Part shown: positions 1 to 7,938 of the stretch, piece after piece
How the letters are laid out: the number at the start of each line of letters is the position of its first letter
How positions within the stretch are numbered: position 1 is the first letter of the stretch
From: Candidatus Hodarchaeota archaeon
GTDB taxonomy: Archaea; Asgardarchaeota; Heimdallarchaeia; Hodarchaeales; YT1-057
NCBI GenBank assembly: GCA_016839955.1
Contig: JAEOTI010000769.1
Span: 1 to 11,722 of the forward strand
Direction: 5' to 3'
DNA length: 11,722 nt
Translations under genes and position numbers: made by a program
The notes under the pieces: generated by a model
Database searches by the model: none
Told to the model about the DNA's origin: nothing
What the model saw: the letters and a program-made list of their open reading frames with translations, nothing else

Positions 1-1
1 A

Positions 2-448
2 GGATCGAATATGGCTTTTCCACGGAAAATATTAGAAAAATATGGGGGATTCTCCTCAAAATTTGGACGGATAGGTAATAAGCTTCGTGTAGGTGAAGAT
101 ACCGAACTATTTTTTAGAATACACAAGAATGCACCATATTTTTGGTATGATCCTCACATTAAAGTATTCCATTGGACCCCTATCAGCAAAATGAAGTTAA
201 AATATAGAGTACACAGGTCATATAGATCGGGATTGGAGCTTGCTTTAATGGAAAAATCAAAAATTTCTCGCATTAATTATTTAAAAACATGGATTAGATT
301 TATCCTCTTTTTATTTGAGATTCCTTATTCAGTTTTTAAGCCCCGAAAAAATAAAAAAATATATCATATCCGATTGATTGAACAACTGGCTTTTCGGTTT
401 GGATCCTTAATCAAACAATCACAATTACTTCATCCAAATATGAAGTAG
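2..448 (+). CDS. GT2 family glycosyltransferase, C-terminal part (5' end outside window)
   Basis: The reading frame is already open at the window edge, and the residues just before the first ATG (Gly-Ser-Asn, then Met-Ala-Phe) belong to the usual 'G-x-N-M-A-F' segment of GT-A fold family 2 glycosyltransferases. The ATG at base 11 is therefore internal, not the start. In the 148 visible residues, 'GGF' lies at about 15-17 and the acidic pair of the 'GEDTELFFRI' motif at about 31-40, where family 2 enzymes carry the putative catalytic base. A hydrophobic stretch at about 98-112 flanked by basic residues suggests membrane association. The C-terminus looks complete. The enzyme should transfer a nucleotide-activated sugar to a lipid-linked or growing glycan in the cytoplasm; donor and acceptor cannot be read from what is left. 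It converges on the minus-strand GT4 gene, with a 62 nt spacer in which I see no convincing terminator. Confidence 0.88.
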   Translation, partial: GSNMAFPRKILEKYGGFSSKFGRIGNKLRVGEDTELFFRIHKNAPYFWYDPHIKVFHWTPISKMKLKYRVHRSYRSGLELALMEKSKISRINYLKTWIRFILFLFEIPYSVFKPRKNKKIYHIRLIEQLAFRFGSLIKQSQLLHPNMK

Positions 449-510
449 GTTACATAAATAGACCTTTACAGCCCCTATTGAATATTAGAGAGAATTACAA
501 AGCGATTTTG

Positions 511-1680
511 CTAAAAAGAATTAATTTTTCTTAAGAATTCTAAAACCCTCTTCGCTACAACCGACCAGTCTGTTAATATATCGTTGTAATTCTGTTCAGA
601 AATCTGTATAGTGTGCTTAGATGTTTTTTTGATGATCGAATCAATAGTTCTAATTACCTTTTCTAGATCATGATTATTCAATAGAGAAACATTATTTACT
701 TTCCGATAAATTAGATCTGGAACTATCCCAACATTTGTAGAATAAACAGGTATTTGAGATTTTAAAGCCTCAATGACCGAAGTTTGACAAGCCTCAGTTA
801 AAGATAATGAAATAAAATAATCACTAATCTGTTGAATCCTTTCGAATTGTTGCTGCGTAATATACCCTGTTACCAAGATGTTGTTTTTGAATTTCGGTTT
901 AATTTTCGCTAATACTCTTGAGATAAACGGACGCTGAACATAGCGTTGGGCTCCAATAATAAATAACCTCCAATTGTAATTGTTTAATTGGTTGAATGCT
1001 TGTATGAGTTTATGTGTTCCTTTTTGATAACTAATCCCTACCGTATAAAAAATTGTGACATTTTTTATTTTCCTCTTCTGATTTATCTTTACTTTATTTG
1101 AAAAACCATTCGGTTGGAGAAGGATCTTATCAGGGGGAACCCCGAATTTTATCAAGTCCTTCTTAATCGAGCTAGAAGTAGCGATGAAATACGTCATGCC
1201 TCCCTTGTAAGTTGAAATAGCTCGCTTTTTTAACCAAAATGCTGTTAATTGCCATAGGCAGGTGATTATACTAAATGGGAGATTTTGAAGATTAAAAAAT
1301 AAATAGGAAGGCGTATCATGAAAATTAAAAACTACTTTCGGGTAGCCATTGAGTCGAAATCCTTCAATTTTTGGAACATACCCGGCATAAGTGTTAATAA
1401 AAATCATATCATATTCATATTTTTTATTTAAATAAACAATTGCTTGTTCTAACTTTTTTGATGTTTTAAGGAAATTGTAACCAAACTTAGTAGGTGTATT
1501 CCCGATAGTGAATAGTTTTGAGTTCGGCAACAACAGTGAGTCTTGTTTTTTATATCCAGCAGTAAGGAAGTGAATAGCTTCAGTACTAATCCTAGACATT
1601 GAAACAGCAAGATTCTGAATAGCTTTTTCAGCTCCCCCTCGTGCTTCCAATAAACCTAAACCAACATAAAGTAGTTTCAC
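511..1680 (-). CDS. GT4 family (GT-B fold) glycosyltransferase
   Basis: This 389-residue protein has the two-Rossmann-domain layout and usual length of retaining family 4 glycosyltransferases. The N-terminal strand 'KLLYVGLG' is followed by a glycine loop at about 14-17 ('RGGAE'). The second domain opens around 207-229 ('FYTVGISYQKG'), and the nucleotide-sugar binding EX7E motif is intact with Glu296 and Glu304. The start is a GTG. It is preferred because the first beta strand begins immediately after it and an in-frame stop lies about 60 nt upstream with no ATG between. There is no obvious Shine-Dalgarno sequence, but a TATAAT-like box sits 25 nt upstream. It is the last gene of the minus-strand set, 176 nt after the asparagine-synthetase-like gene. 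It should add one sugar, possibly a hexose, to the glycan; donor and linkage are unknown. Confidence 0.9.
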   Translation of the reverse strand: MKLLYVGLGLLEARGGAEKAIQNLAVSMSRISTEAIHFLTAGYKKQDSLLLPNSKLFTIGNTPTKFGYNFLKTSKKLEQAIVYLNKKYEYDMIFINTYAGYVPKIEGFRLNGYPKVVFNFHDTPSYLFFNLQNLPFSIITCLWQLTAFWLKKRAISTYKGGMTYFIATSSSIKKDLIKFGVPPDKILLQPNGFSNKVKINQKRKIKNVTIFYTVGISYQKGTHKLIQAFNQLNNYNWRLFIIGAQRYVQRPFISRVLAKIKPKFKNNILVTGYITQQQFERIQQISDYFISLSLTEACQTSVIEALKSQIPVYSTNVGIVPDLIYRKVNNVSLLNNHDLEKVIRTIDSIIKKTSKHTIQISEQNYNDILTDWSVVAKRVLEFLRKINSF

Positions 1681-1703
1681 AAGAGGCGTAATCAGATCCA
1701 GCT

Positions 1704-1717
1704 TTATTATATTTTCG
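1704..1717 (-). promoter_or_regulatory. AT-rich promoter-like box before the GT4 gene
   Basis: On the minus strand the sequence CGAAAATATAATAA lies 25 nt (from the end of its TATAAT) before the GTG start. It could be an archaeal BRE/TATA element giving a nearly leaderless transcript, or a bacterial -10 hexamer. No well-spaced -35 box was found: TTGTCA lies upstream, but at about 23 nt spacing. AT-rich spacers often contain such boxes by chance. Confidence 0.28.
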
Positions 1718-1813
1718 TTGTTTCATCTTTCATTTGACAAGAGAATCTTCTTTTTTGGATATAGTATGGAAATCCTCTAGGGAAAATTCTAAATTACCGT
1801 CATTAGGTCATTT

Positions 1814-1833
1814 ATAGAGATAAAAACCTCTAT
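1814..1833. repeat. Short perfect inverted repeat downstream of the asparagine-synthetase-like gene
   Basis: ATAGAG and CTCTAT form a perfect 6-bp stem around an 8-nt loop, about 24 nt after the stop codon of the minus-strand gene. There is no T tract after the stem on either strand, so it is not a standard intrinsic terminator. It might protect or process the transcript end, or be chance. The rest of the 176 nt spacer holds only the promoter-like box before the next gene. Confidence 0.3.
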
Positions 1834-1856
1834 CTTAACTTAGACATATAGCCATT

Positions 1857-3524
1857 CTAACCTTGAGTCTCTACATCTATGTTATAAATCTCCTTGATTC
1901 GACGTAAAAACAATTTATCCCACCCATTGGTAATATGACATAAATCATTATTGATTACAACCTTTTTCTGTTGAATTGTTACATTTAGTTTCTTAATATT
2001 GCTTTGAAGTGATTTTAATTTTATAAAGCCAATTAAATAATATGGAAAACTTTGTACAGAGTACGGTAACATTGGTTGATAGTGAGTCGTTATAATTTTT
2101 CCTATCCTCCTGTTTATTTTCGACATCGCCATCTTCTGAACTAAATTGGTTTGGAATCTCCCCGCTTTTCCTAAAATATTTTGGATCTTTGTTCCTGAGA
2201 GTCCCATTAGTTCTTTAGGTACTTTAAGAGCAAGTTCTAATAGGGCAAAGTGGCCATAAGGTTCAAGTTCTAATCCTCTAATATTATAGGGTGATAACAT
2301 GAATGAAGAAAAAAAAGCTGCACTTAATAATAGAAATATGCGAGCTTCATCAGTAGCATTGGGTTTGGTTAGTTGGTAATGGTGTCTAATATTTCTGAAT
2401 TCTTCCATCATCGCACTACGAATATAATCCCACTGTTCTTCATATCCTTGAATGTGCTTTTTAGCTTTAATGATTGCTGCCTCAATGTATTCATCACTAC
2501 TAGACCAGTCCATTCGCATAAAGAGTTCTGTCCCAAAACATCCCCCAAATCCGAGTGAATATTCATTGGTCCTCTTAATAATTGGTTGAATCACTGAATT
2601 TTCTAAAGGGGACATTCCTTCACTTATAAAATAGAAATCATCAATAGTATTATCATTCACGATGTTATAAATCTTTATAGGAACAGTGAGAGAATTAGCA
2701 ATTTTTTGGGCAATTTTTGAGTCATTATAACTATTTGGATATAATTCGGATGTAGCAATTCTAAATGTAACATTATCATAGGATTCTATTACTAATGAAG
2801 CAATAAGTCGTGTATCATAACCCCCAGTAAGAGTGACACCAATTTTTTCTTTTTTAAAACTCATATCATTAATAATATCTTTTAAAGCGGATATTAATTG
2901 AGTGGAAATTTTGTGAATGTTAAATTCTTTATTGTTATCTATAGAAAAAATTACATTTCCTTTTCGTGCTTTGTTGTTAAAAGCATCAGCCACGATATAT
3001 TCGTATGGTTTTAGAAATTGAATTTTCAAATGCGTAGTTCCGTTACCAAGCCAACTAGGATAAGCATTGTAAATCATTATAAGATATTCAACAACTTTAT
3101 TCATATTTAAATCATGAAAATTCGCACCCAGGAATTGTTCAACCACTGAAAAAGAAGAACTAATAATACTAAAGTCACGAGCGTAGAACAAATTCCTGAC
3201 ATGCAAAAAATCTGCAAAGATATATAGTGATCCTCCTTTTTTGATAAGTAAGATATAATGCCCAATCAGTTGGATTTTCAGCTGTGAAATTACTGATTCT
3301 TTGAAGGTGTCAAGAATCTTTAGAAGAGTAGTCTGGATAGTTTCCCCAGGATAGTGACAGTAACCTAGTACAACAATGAATTCATCTTCCCTTTGGATGT
3401 GAAAAAAAGTGTTCTCTTCTCCAAATAAAACTAGGTTTTCATCAAGCTTAATTTTTCTAGTATATATTCTCTCAAAGCGAGAAAAAGGTTCAACACTTTT
3501 TTTTTTCCATACAAAATCTGCCAT
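1857..3524 (-). CDS. Asparagine-synthetase-like protein lacking the amidotransferase cysteine
   Basis: The 555 residues match the two-domain plan of class B asparagine synthetases. Residues about 1-135 form a glutaminase-like (Ntn) domain, with the recognisable 'GHYILLIKKGGSLYIFAD' region at 88-105. The synthetase domain has a PP-loop at about 230-239 ('VTLTGGYDTR', a variant of SGGxDS) that binds ATP, and a 'GFGGCFGTELF' segment at 325-335 matching the family's GGDE(L/I)F region. The protein begins Met-Ala-Asp, so the Cys2 nucleophile that releases ammonia from glutamine is absent. The domain probably does not hydrolyse glutamine. Such proteins occur in polysaccharide loci; known relatives amidate uronic acids. 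Here the substrate is unknown, and ammonia or another amine would be the nucleophile (inference). The ATG start fits the family's N-terminus. Spacers of 214 nt upstream and 176 nt downstream suggest it may have its own promoter. Confidence 0.87.
   Translation of the reverse strand: MADFVWKKKSVEPFSRFERIYTRKIKLDENLVLFGEENTFFHIQREDEFIVVLGYCHYPGETIQTTLLKILDTFKESVISQLKIQLIGHYILLIKKGGSLYIFADFLHVRNLFYARDFSIISSSFSVVEQFLGANFHDLNMNKVVEYLIMIYNAYPSWLGNGTTHLKIQFLKPYEYIVADAFNNKARKGNVIFSIDNNKEFNIHKISTQLISALKDIINDMSFKKEKIGVTLTGGYDTRLIASLVIESYDNVTFRIATSELYPNSYNDSKIAQKIANSLTVPIKIYNIVNDNTIDDFYFISEGMSPLENSVIQPIIKRTNEYSLGFGGCFGTELFMRMDWSSSDEYIEAAIIKAKKHIQGYEEQWDYIRSAMMEEFRNIRHHYQLTKPNATDEARIFLLLSAAFFSSFMLSPYNIRGLELEPYGHFALLELALKVPKELMGLSGTKIQNILGKAGRFQTNLVQKMAMSKINRRIGKIITTHYQPMLPYSVQSFPYYLIGFIKLKSLQSNIKKLNVTIQQKKVVINNDLCHITNGWDKLFLRRIKEIYNIDVETQG
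3497..3506 (-). repeat. Ten-base homopolymer near the 5' end of the asparagine-synthetase-like gene
   Basis: A run of ten A residues on the coding strand encodes Lys7-Lys9 and the first base of Ser10. The frame is intact as written. Runs of this length early in surface-glycan genes are known in some bacteria to slip and switch genes on and off. Whether this one does cannot be told from one sequence. Confidence 0.6.
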
Positions 3525-3554
3525 GTTTGATCAAATTCATTTTCAGCTTTTTAC

Positions 3555-3569
3555 ATTTAAATTTTCTAT
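3555..3569 (-). promoter_or_regulatory. TATA-like box before the asparagine-synthetase-like gene
   Basis: On the minus strand TTTAAAT, preceded by a purine-rich ATAGAAAA, ends 30 nt before the ATG. This resembles an archaeal BRE plus TATA box, which would place transcription start only a few bases before the gene and explain the absence of a clear Shine-Dalgarno site. The remaining 214 nt spacer holds an inverted repeat near the upstream gene's stop and the 8-bp palindrome TCGATCGA; nothing else is evident. Confidence 0.3.
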
Positions 3570-3697
3570 CCTCAAATCGTATTTGTCTTAATGTTGGATA
3601 CTAGGTCGATCGAACCTTCCATTGCAATAGCATTAACCAAGTATAACAATAAAATCCTCCAAATTCTGGGAATAAATACGGTCATTTTTTGTCACAT

Positions 3698-3726
3698 ATT
3701 GTTAGATTGAGATTTTTCTTAACAAT
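3698..3726. repeat. Inverted repeat just downstream of the second GT4 gene
   Basis: ATTGTTA and TAACAAT form a perfect 7-bp dyad around a 15-nt loop, 12 nt after the stop codon of the minus-strand GT4 gene. The position suits a transcript-end hairpin. The stem is AT-rich and no T tract follows it in the direction of transcription, so terminator activity is doubtful. Confidence 0.33.
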
Positions 3727-3738
3727 TTGATTTAGTAA

Positions 3739-4932
3739 TCAAAAGAATTCTTGAAAGTACTGTTCAAGTTTCTTACAAGTAATTTCAGGGGATAAGACTT
3801 TATTAACACGTTTTAATGCGGCGTTACCAATATTTCCTAATTCTATTTCGCTCATATTCCATACTCGTTCCATAGCACGATATAAGTCCAAAGGATTATT
3901 AGGTTTAACAATTATACCAGATTTTCCATCCTCGATTATTTCATCAAAACTTGTGCCGAGGGTTCCAATAACAATTTTTCCTAACGACATTGCCTCCAAC
4001 ATTGTATTAGGTAAATTATCAATTAAAGAAGGCAAAACAACTGCCTGGGAATGCTCTATTATAGGAAAAAGCTGAGAATGTCGTAAAACGCCAAAATTTA
4101 TAATTTGTTTCTTGTAAATTCCAGCTTGTTGTATAATGTTCTGAAACATAGAGAAACCTCTGAGGCTAAATGCATCTTTACCAGCGAAAACAAAAAACAT
4201 TTTTGGATATTGAGCTAGAATTTTAGGTAAAACCTGGGCTAACACTTCTCCACCTTTCAAAATGCCAATAGTTCCAAAAAAAAGAAAATATTTTTTATCA
4301 GAGAGGTTTTCAGCAAATATTTTATCATTAAACTTGATAGTATACTTGAAAAGTGGAGGACGTAACACCTCTACCTTTAAATTCATCTTTTTCTCTAAAT
4401 TGCGAGAAAGAAGTTCGCTAGGAGAATATACCCCGTTACTACGTTTTAACGTGAGTTTTTCCAACCATTCTAAAAGGCGCTGATCCAGTGTAAGTCTTTG
4501 TAAGTAAAACTTTCTCCACAATGGTTCATAACTAGATACTCTGGAAAGAATTGCGGCAGGACGAAAAAATGTTAAAAACAAACCACATGACATAAAACTA
4601 CTTGTTTGTATAATATCAAACTTTTCTTTGTTGTGCCTTTCTAATAATTTCTTCCTCAAAGAGAATGATAGTGATAGAATATGTATACTTCTTTTAAAAC
4701 GACGTAATGTCAGTAGATCAATAAAACTCAAAAAATAACCATTAATTTTTACTCGATGTACTGTTACTCCATAATGAGAAATTGTTTCATTAATGTGTGA
4801 ACGTGTGAAAATTTCAACTTTATGTCCTCGATGTATCATGCATTGAGCAACACGAAAAAGATAATTAGCTAAACCCCCATCAAATGATGATGATTCACTT
4901 ACATATTCAGGAGTTAAGAATGCGATGTTCAT
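3739..4932 (-). CDS. GT4 family (GT-B fold) glycosyltransferase
   Basis: At 397 residues this is a full-length family 4 glycosyltransferase. It opens with 'MNIAFLTPEY', has a glycine loop at about 17-20 ('FDGG') and a 'HRGHKVEIFTR' strand at 34-44. The C-terminal Rossmann domain starts near 216 ('FLFFGTIGILKGGEVL'). The nucleotide-binding motif region reads 'LPSLIDNLPNTMLEAM' at 300-315. The first Glu of the usual EX7E is Asp305 here, paired with Glu313, a conservative change. The ATG lies 3 nt after the stop of the ATP-grasp gene, so the two are almost certainly cotranscribed. A purine-rich AAGGAG lies inside the upstream gene about 15 nt before the ATG, rather far for a normal ribosome site, so translational coupling may matter. 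It should transfer a sugar to the glycan in the cytoplasm; specificity unknown. Confidence 0.92.
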   Translation of the reverse strand: MNIAFLTPEYVSESSSFDGGLANYLFRVAQCMIHRGHKVEIFTRSHINETISHYGVTVHRVKINGYFLSFIDLLTLRRFKRSIHILSLSFSLRKKLLERHNKEKFDIIQTSSFMSCGLFLTFFRPAAILSRVSSYEPLWRKFYLQRLTLDQRLLEWLEKLTLKRSNGVYSPSELLSRNLEKKMNLKVEVLRPPLFKYTIKFNDKIFAENLSDKKYFLFFGTIGILKGGEVLAQVLPKILAQYPKMFFVFAGKDAFSLRGFSMFQNIIQQAGIYKKQIINFGVLRHSQLFPIIEHSQAVVLPSLIDNLPNTMLEAMSLGKIVIGTLGTSFDEIIEDGKSGIIVKPNNPLDLYRAMERVWNMSEIELGNIGNAALKRVNKVLSPEITCKKLEQYFQEFF

Positions 4933-4935
4933 TTT

Positions 4936-5982
4936 TTAATTCTTTGACTCCTTGATACATTTGATAAAATCTTCCACTTGTGCCTCTTCTGGCCACATAC
5001 ATCCCTCAATCCAATTTAAATCTGAATTCCAATGCCCTGGGCACTCACGAACCATCCAATCAACAAAAGTATAACTTATTTCTGTCATTACTGGATTATC
5101 TTCTTGAAATATGAAATCATACGCCATACTCTGAAATTTTAACCGTTTTGATACATCAAAAGCTATCTTGACACATTGCGGATCGATTTTTGTTGGATCA
5201 ACATCAAATTTCCCACTTCCAGACGCACGGAAATCTTTAGGGCGGTTAAATCTTCTATAACCGAATGCCCTATCACCTATAATAGTAATTCGAGTGTCAA
5301 ACAAATTGTCGGGAATGAATTCTTGAAAATAAATATAATTTTTCTCAGGGTGCCACCAGGAGTAAGGTAAAGATGGATATAAGGCTGTCAACATATACTG
5401 AAATCCTTGTTTAATTCTAGAAAGAGTTGATTTTAGTTGGTACAAATTTCGAGGTATTTTCTTCGATTTATACCAATTCATCGTCATTGGAAAAACTCCA
5501 CGGTCAAACATTTTGTTTATCAGCTTGTGTGCTTCTTTTTCTGAAGTTACTTCTATTACATTGGAGGAACTGGCTCCAACAGACAGTTTAAAAATTTGGG
5601 GGTATTTTACACTTTTTAACCAGTTCAAAACACTATTTTTACTCCAAAAAACCCAAGTTTTTGGCGTTGGAACGTTGTTCACCTGGAACATATAGTTTTG
5701 GGCGATTTTATCATCATAATGCCAATAAGTTTCAAAGTCTGGAAATACTGGAATATTTAGATATCTTTCTATAATGAATAGAACTCTTTTCGCAATTTGT
5801 TTATCATCTGGTGTGTGGAGTGTGCGCCACATTAATCCATCACACTGTCTTAACTGTTCCAATGCATCATGTGATGTTAAATCTACCCATTTCACCTCAA
5901 TTTTTCTCTTTGAGAGAAATTCGGCCCATTTTTGTGAATAGGATTCTGACCCAGTTTTATCAGGATGTATAGCAATCTTCAT
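4936..5982 (-). CDS. ATP-grasp family protein of a glycan locus
   Basis: The protein looks like an ATP-grasp ligase of 348 residues. The pre-ATP-grasp part has 'MKIAIHPD' and 'DKIAQNYMFQ...NNVPTPKTW' at about 91-110. The ATP-binding strand and loop are 'YPQIFKLSVGASSSNVIEV' (127-145), and 'YFQEFIPD...DTRITIIGDRAFGYRR' (218-244) is the adenine/phosphate region. 'AYDFIFQEDNPVMTEIS' (287-303) supplies the presumed Mg ligands Asp289 and Glu301. The usual Asn of the E-x-N motif is Ser303. Family members join a carboxylate to an amine or thiol through an acyl phosphate; the substrate here is unknown. The start chosen is the ATG one base after the stop of the upstream gene, with AAGGAGGA 8 nt before it. 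A longer in-frame form starting about 50 nt earlier would overlap that gene and lacks such a site. Amino-acyl decoration of a sugar is plausible (inference). Confidence 0.83.
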   Translation of the reverse strand: MKIAIHPDKTGSESYSQKWAEFLSKRKIEVKWVDLTSHDALEQLRQCDGLMWRTLHTPDDKQIAKRVLFIIERYLNIPVFPDFETYWHYDDKIAQNYMFQVNNVPTPKTWVFWSKNSVLNWLKSVKYPQIFKLSVGASSSNVIEVTSEKEAHKLINKMFDRGVFPMTMNWYKSKKIPRNLYQLKSTLSRIKQGFQYMLTALYPSLPYSWWHPEKNYIYFQEFIPDNLFDTRITIIGDRAFGYRRFNRPKDFRASGSGKFDVDPTKIDPQCVKIAFDVSKRLKFQSMAYDFIFQEDNPVMTEISYTFVDWMVRECPGHWNSDLNWIEGCMWPEEAQVEDFIKCIKESKN

Positions 5983-5983
5983 A

Positions 5984-7810
5984 TCATGATTCCTCCTTGA
6001 TAATTGGTTTATAACGACCTTTACAAACAGCAATAAGTGGTGTCATCGATGAAAAAATATTTATTCGAACACAAAACGGTAAGTAATCATTTGGCATTGC
6101 AAACAGCTGAACATCTTGGTAAAAAGTCCGCAAAATCCAATAAAATTCTCCAGTAGTCCATTCTCTTACATGTTGGTAATAATGAGGTGGGTTAGCTTTA
6201 GATGACTGGTCGTCACGGTTTCGATTTGGTGTCGTGATAATAGCTTTTGGTGCTACACGCGATAGATCTTCGAGAAAAGTTGGATAATCTTTAATATGTT
6301 CAATAACGTCGATTGTGACTACAATATCAAAGGAATCAGGCTTAAATTCAGACAACAACTTTGAAACATATTGGATATTTTTTACTGATCTATTATTTAT
6401 CGCCCATTCTTTTGCTTTTATATCTATTTCAGAAGCAACAATAGTTCTTGATCTATCGAACGCTGCATGCCATGCAAAACAACCAGTCCCGCTCCCAATT
6501 TCAAGTATATTTTTTGCATCACCTAGTAATGATACAATAGTTTGATTGAGCGAAATTATATTCGGCCACTCAAAAGGGAGGCCTTGATTTACTCTATTTA
6601 ATTTTTCTTCAAAATTTACCGGCCCAACCTCTGGATTTTCAATATAGGAAGAAATCGAATCATTATAATAATCATTATTATCTAAAACCTTGACTTTCTT
6701 CTTTTGAATTTCATAACCATAATAAGACAAAAAACGTTTTAAATACGGTTTAACTGAGAGTTTCGATCTTTTTTTAGGCCATTTTTCCTCTTTTTTTATC
6801 GAAAAATTTGAATTTTCGATGATTCCCTTTTTATGATAATGTAAACTTATCATATTAATAAGACGTTCCCAAACAGCTCCTTCTGAGTAATCTTTTAGTG
6901 CTCGTTTCCAACCATTCGTTGCAATCTGCTTTCGTTCGTCATCATTTTCCAAATAATATTTAACTAATTCTATACCTTCATCAATTGAATCAAATCCCAC
7001 GACCTCCTCTCCTAGTTCGTATAGATACCCTAGCATGTGTTTATTATCACAAATTTGCATAACTCCATTAGCAGGTAGCATAAAGGTTCGTAAATTTACT
7101 GGTCCAACACTGTTATGAAGATTAATTCCAATTTTACTATTCTGATAAACAGAAATACGTTGATCCTCGGGAAGATATTCTTGAGGCCACCCCCTTCCCC
7201 TCGCGAATAAGTTAGGAATTTCTTTAGTCAGTTTGTTTAAACGTACTTCTCGATATTTCGACTGCCTTTCACACAATATGAAACAATCAATTTCTCTATC
7301 TTTATCGAGTATATCCGCCTCCTGCAGCTTAGGATTATAATCCTCTTCAAAAAATCCTAATGGTAAATAATCCGCATTTCTCACTCCCCAGCTCTTATAT
7401 AGATTTACACATGCAACGTTTCCCGTTAGAGCAAGATCGAAATACTTCGCCACAGGTTTTGATAAGACATCAGAACTTTCAGGATCATCAAAACAAATGT
7501 ACACGTTAAAAGTTGAGATTCTTCGTAAGAATTCTTTATGAATATTTGCACCGTTATGCAAAATAAAGACATCGAAGTCTTTAAGGTTTTCTTCAAGTTG
7601 TTTATACATCCGCATTAGTTTCTTATCACGTTGTCTCCACTTTTTATCCAGTGTGGGATAGTCAAGGCGTGGACCAGGAGGATCCAATGTTACACAAAAT
7701 ACTTCAATATCATATCCTCTCTTTCTATGACGGCGTATCAGATTTTCATATCTCTCGTCAATCCCTTCCCTCCAATGACTATACGCAAATAGATATCGTA
7801 GATCCTTCAT
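5984..7810 (-). CDS. CgeB-type glycosyltransferase fused to a SAM-dependent methyltransferase
   Basis: This is a 608-residue two-enzyme fusion. Residues about 1-325 resemble CgeB-like GT-B glycosyltransferases: an N-terminal Rossmann part with 'VFILHNGANI' (81-90) and 'YICFDDPESS' (104-113), then the C-terminal domain 'GINLHNSVGPVNLRTF...GVMQIC' (228-254), typical of the Glyco_trans_1_2 group. A charged, Lys-rich linker (about 328-380) leads to a class I methyltransferase with SAM loop 'ILEIGSGTG' (435-443), acidic residue Glu461, 'IDVIEH' (500-505) and 'IITTPN' (524-529). The single open frame has no internal break. The fusion suggests a sugar that is added and methylated in sequence by one polypeptide (inference). 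The ATG has no good Shine-Dalgarno site; the upstream spacer is 128 nt. The gene ends one base before the ATP-grasp start, implying cotranslation. Confidence 0.88.
   Translation of the reverse strand: MKDLRYLFAYSHWREGIDERYENLIRRHRKRGYDIEVFCVTLDPPGPRLDYPTLDKKWRQRDKKLMRMYKQLEENLKDFDVFILHNGANIHKEFLRRISTFNVYICFDDPESSDVLSKPVAKYFDLALTGNVACVNLYKSWGVRNADYLPLGFFEEDYNPKLQEADILDKDREIDCFILCERQSKYREVRLNKLTKEIPNLFARGRGWPQEYLPEDQRISVYQNSKIGINLHNSVGPVNLRTFMLPANGVMQICDNKHMLGYLYELGEEVVGFDSIDEGIELVKYYLENDDERKQIATNGWKRALKDYSEGAVWERLINMISLHYHKKGIIENSNFSIKKEEKWPKKRSKLSVKPYLKRFLSYYGYEIQKKKVKVLDNNDYYNDSISSYIENPEVGPVNFEEKLNRVNQGLPFEWPNIISLNQTIVSLLGDAKNILEIGSGTGCFAWHAAFDRSRTIVASEIDIKAKEWAINNRSVKNIQYVSKLLSEFKPDSFDIVVTIDVIEHIKDYPTFLEDLSRVAPKAIITTPNRNRDDQSSKANPPHYYQHVREWTTGEFYWILRTFYQDVQLFAMPNDYLPFCVRINIFSSMTPLIAVCKGRYKPIIKEES
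5991..5998 (-). promoter_or_regulatory. Strong Shine-Dalgarno site fixing the ATP-grasp start
   Basis: AAGGAGGA lies inside the last codons of the upstream fusion gene, 8 nt before the ATG. It selects that ATG over the earlier in-frame one and shows that the organism uses Shine-Dalgarno initiation for genes within an operon. Confidence 0.8.
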
Positions 7811-7870
7811 CTTAAAGACTACTCACACTTATCGAATTATCTAAATCTGATTAAATGATAATTTTTTCTG

Positions 7871-7913
7871 TTAGCAAACTTTCCTTAGAAAATCATGATG
7901 ATAAACTTGCTAA
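7871..7913. repeat. Inverted repeat in the spacer between the two methyltransferase genes
   Basis: TTAGCAA and TTGCTAA form a perfect 7-bp dyad around 29 nt that contain the palindrome ATCATGAT. It sits between the stop of the upstream methyltransferase and the start of the fusion gene. It could be a transcript hairpin or an operator; no T tract follows. Chance is possible in such AT-rich DNA. The rest of this 128 nt spacer shows nothing clear. Confidence 0.28.
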
Positions 7914-7938
7914 TCAATCCAACATTGTATCATATGTT

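Noticed and set aside
449..510. Bidirectional terminator between the convergent genes
   Set aside because: The spacer is AT-rich, but I found only a 3-bp stem (AGC/GCT) and no stem followed by a T tract.
2373..2558. Plus-strand open frame inside the asparagine-synthetase-like gene
   Set aside because: It lies opposite a strongly supported gene and encodes no recognisable domain. Other short antisense frames at 3409-3591, 4262-4483, 5176-5370, 5513-5695, 6315-6545, 8435-8737 and 9719-9910 were dismissed for the same reason.
4276..4283. Eight-base A tract within the GT4 gene as a phase-variation site
   Set aside because: It is mid-gene, only eight bases, and such runs are expected in DNA of this composition.
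5983..6033. A longer ATP-grasp protein starting 51 nt upstream
   Set aside because: It would overlap the end of the fusion gene, and its extra residues do not resemble the family's N-terminus. The strong AAGGAGGA 8 nt before the downstream ATG, and the one-base gap after the stop, favour the shorter form.
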